DNA of 64,000 nt, taken from NCBI GenBank assembly GCA_039566865.1, contig CM076945.1:2671001-2735000 (forward strand). The letters run 5' to 3'. This stretch comes from Aurelia coerulea. Its lineage: Eukaryota; Cnidaria; Scyphozoa; Semaeostomeae; Ulmaridae. Shown here piece after piece: positions 63,928 to 64,000 of this stretch. The translations under genes and the position numbers were made by a program. The notes beneath the pieces were generated by a model. It was not told the DNA's origin and did not search any database. It worked only from the letters and a program-made list of their open reading frames with translations. Numbering within the stretch: position 1 is the first letter of the stretch; every line of letters starts with the position of its first letter.

Positions 63928-64000
63928 TTATTCCATGTATTTGCCTTTTGTTCTCTTACTGTTCTATCAAAAATTCATGATCTGAGTTTCTTGTAAAAGG

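Overview
The window looks like metazoan nuclear DNA, most likely from an anthozoan cnidarian (stony coral or anemone relative). Reasons: two multi-exon animal genes with GT-AG introns, a low-GC background, and a dense load of short DNA transposons, tRNA-derived SINEs, non-LTR retroelement tails and a Penelope-like element of the kind common in cnidarian genomes. The assignment to phylum is inference; no rRNA or mitochondrial marker is present. I see no prokaryotic features, no CRISPR array and no intact tRNA gene.

Gene 1 (about 5.3-29.7 kb, + strand) is a chromatin regulator with C2H2 zinc fingers, an ELM2 domain and a SANT domain, of the TRERF1/ZNF541/MIDEAS family (scaffolds of the MiDAC HDAC1/2 complex). 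Eleven exons join with consistent phases into one uninterrupted 889-residue frame ending at 29,708; the 5' end lies upstream of the first recognised exon. Gene 2 (about 33.8 to at least 47.9 kb, + strand) is a TALPID3/KIAA0586-like centriole and ciliogenesis gene. Eight well-phased exons cover the N-terminal part, a ninth ends at a SINE border, and two more candidate exons lie at 51.7 and 52.6 kb; the conserved core of the protein was not found.

Nearly everything else is mobile DNA, mostly inside introns. I recognise more than a dozen families of short inverted-repeat elements: several TA-target families built from repeated TAAGAAAC/TAAGAACC modules, TTAA-target elements, hAT-like elements with 8-bp duplications, a Mutator-like foldback with an exact 9-bp duplication, a PIF/Harbinger-like element with TAA duplication, and mariner-like foldbacks with ACCGGGTG ends. 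There are also tRNA-derived SINEs, three non-LTR tails (one nested in a foldback with an exact 10-bp duplication), and a Penelope-like element with a GIY-YIG endonuclease split by a MITE. A 202-bp satellite (about 8 units), a 103-bp array made from transposon subterminal repeats, and a (GCTT)n microsatellite are also present.

From 53 to 64 kb I find no firm gene: a decayed RecQ-type helicase copy at 57.5-58.1 kb, two unrecognised small ORFs (55.3 kb +, 59.5 kb -), and more transposon remnants. The points most worth a second look are the shared TAAGAAAC module, hammerhead-ribozyme-like cores in the Penelope-related repeats, the amplification of transposon subterminal repeats into a minisatellite, and several elements lying within about 40 nt of splice sites.
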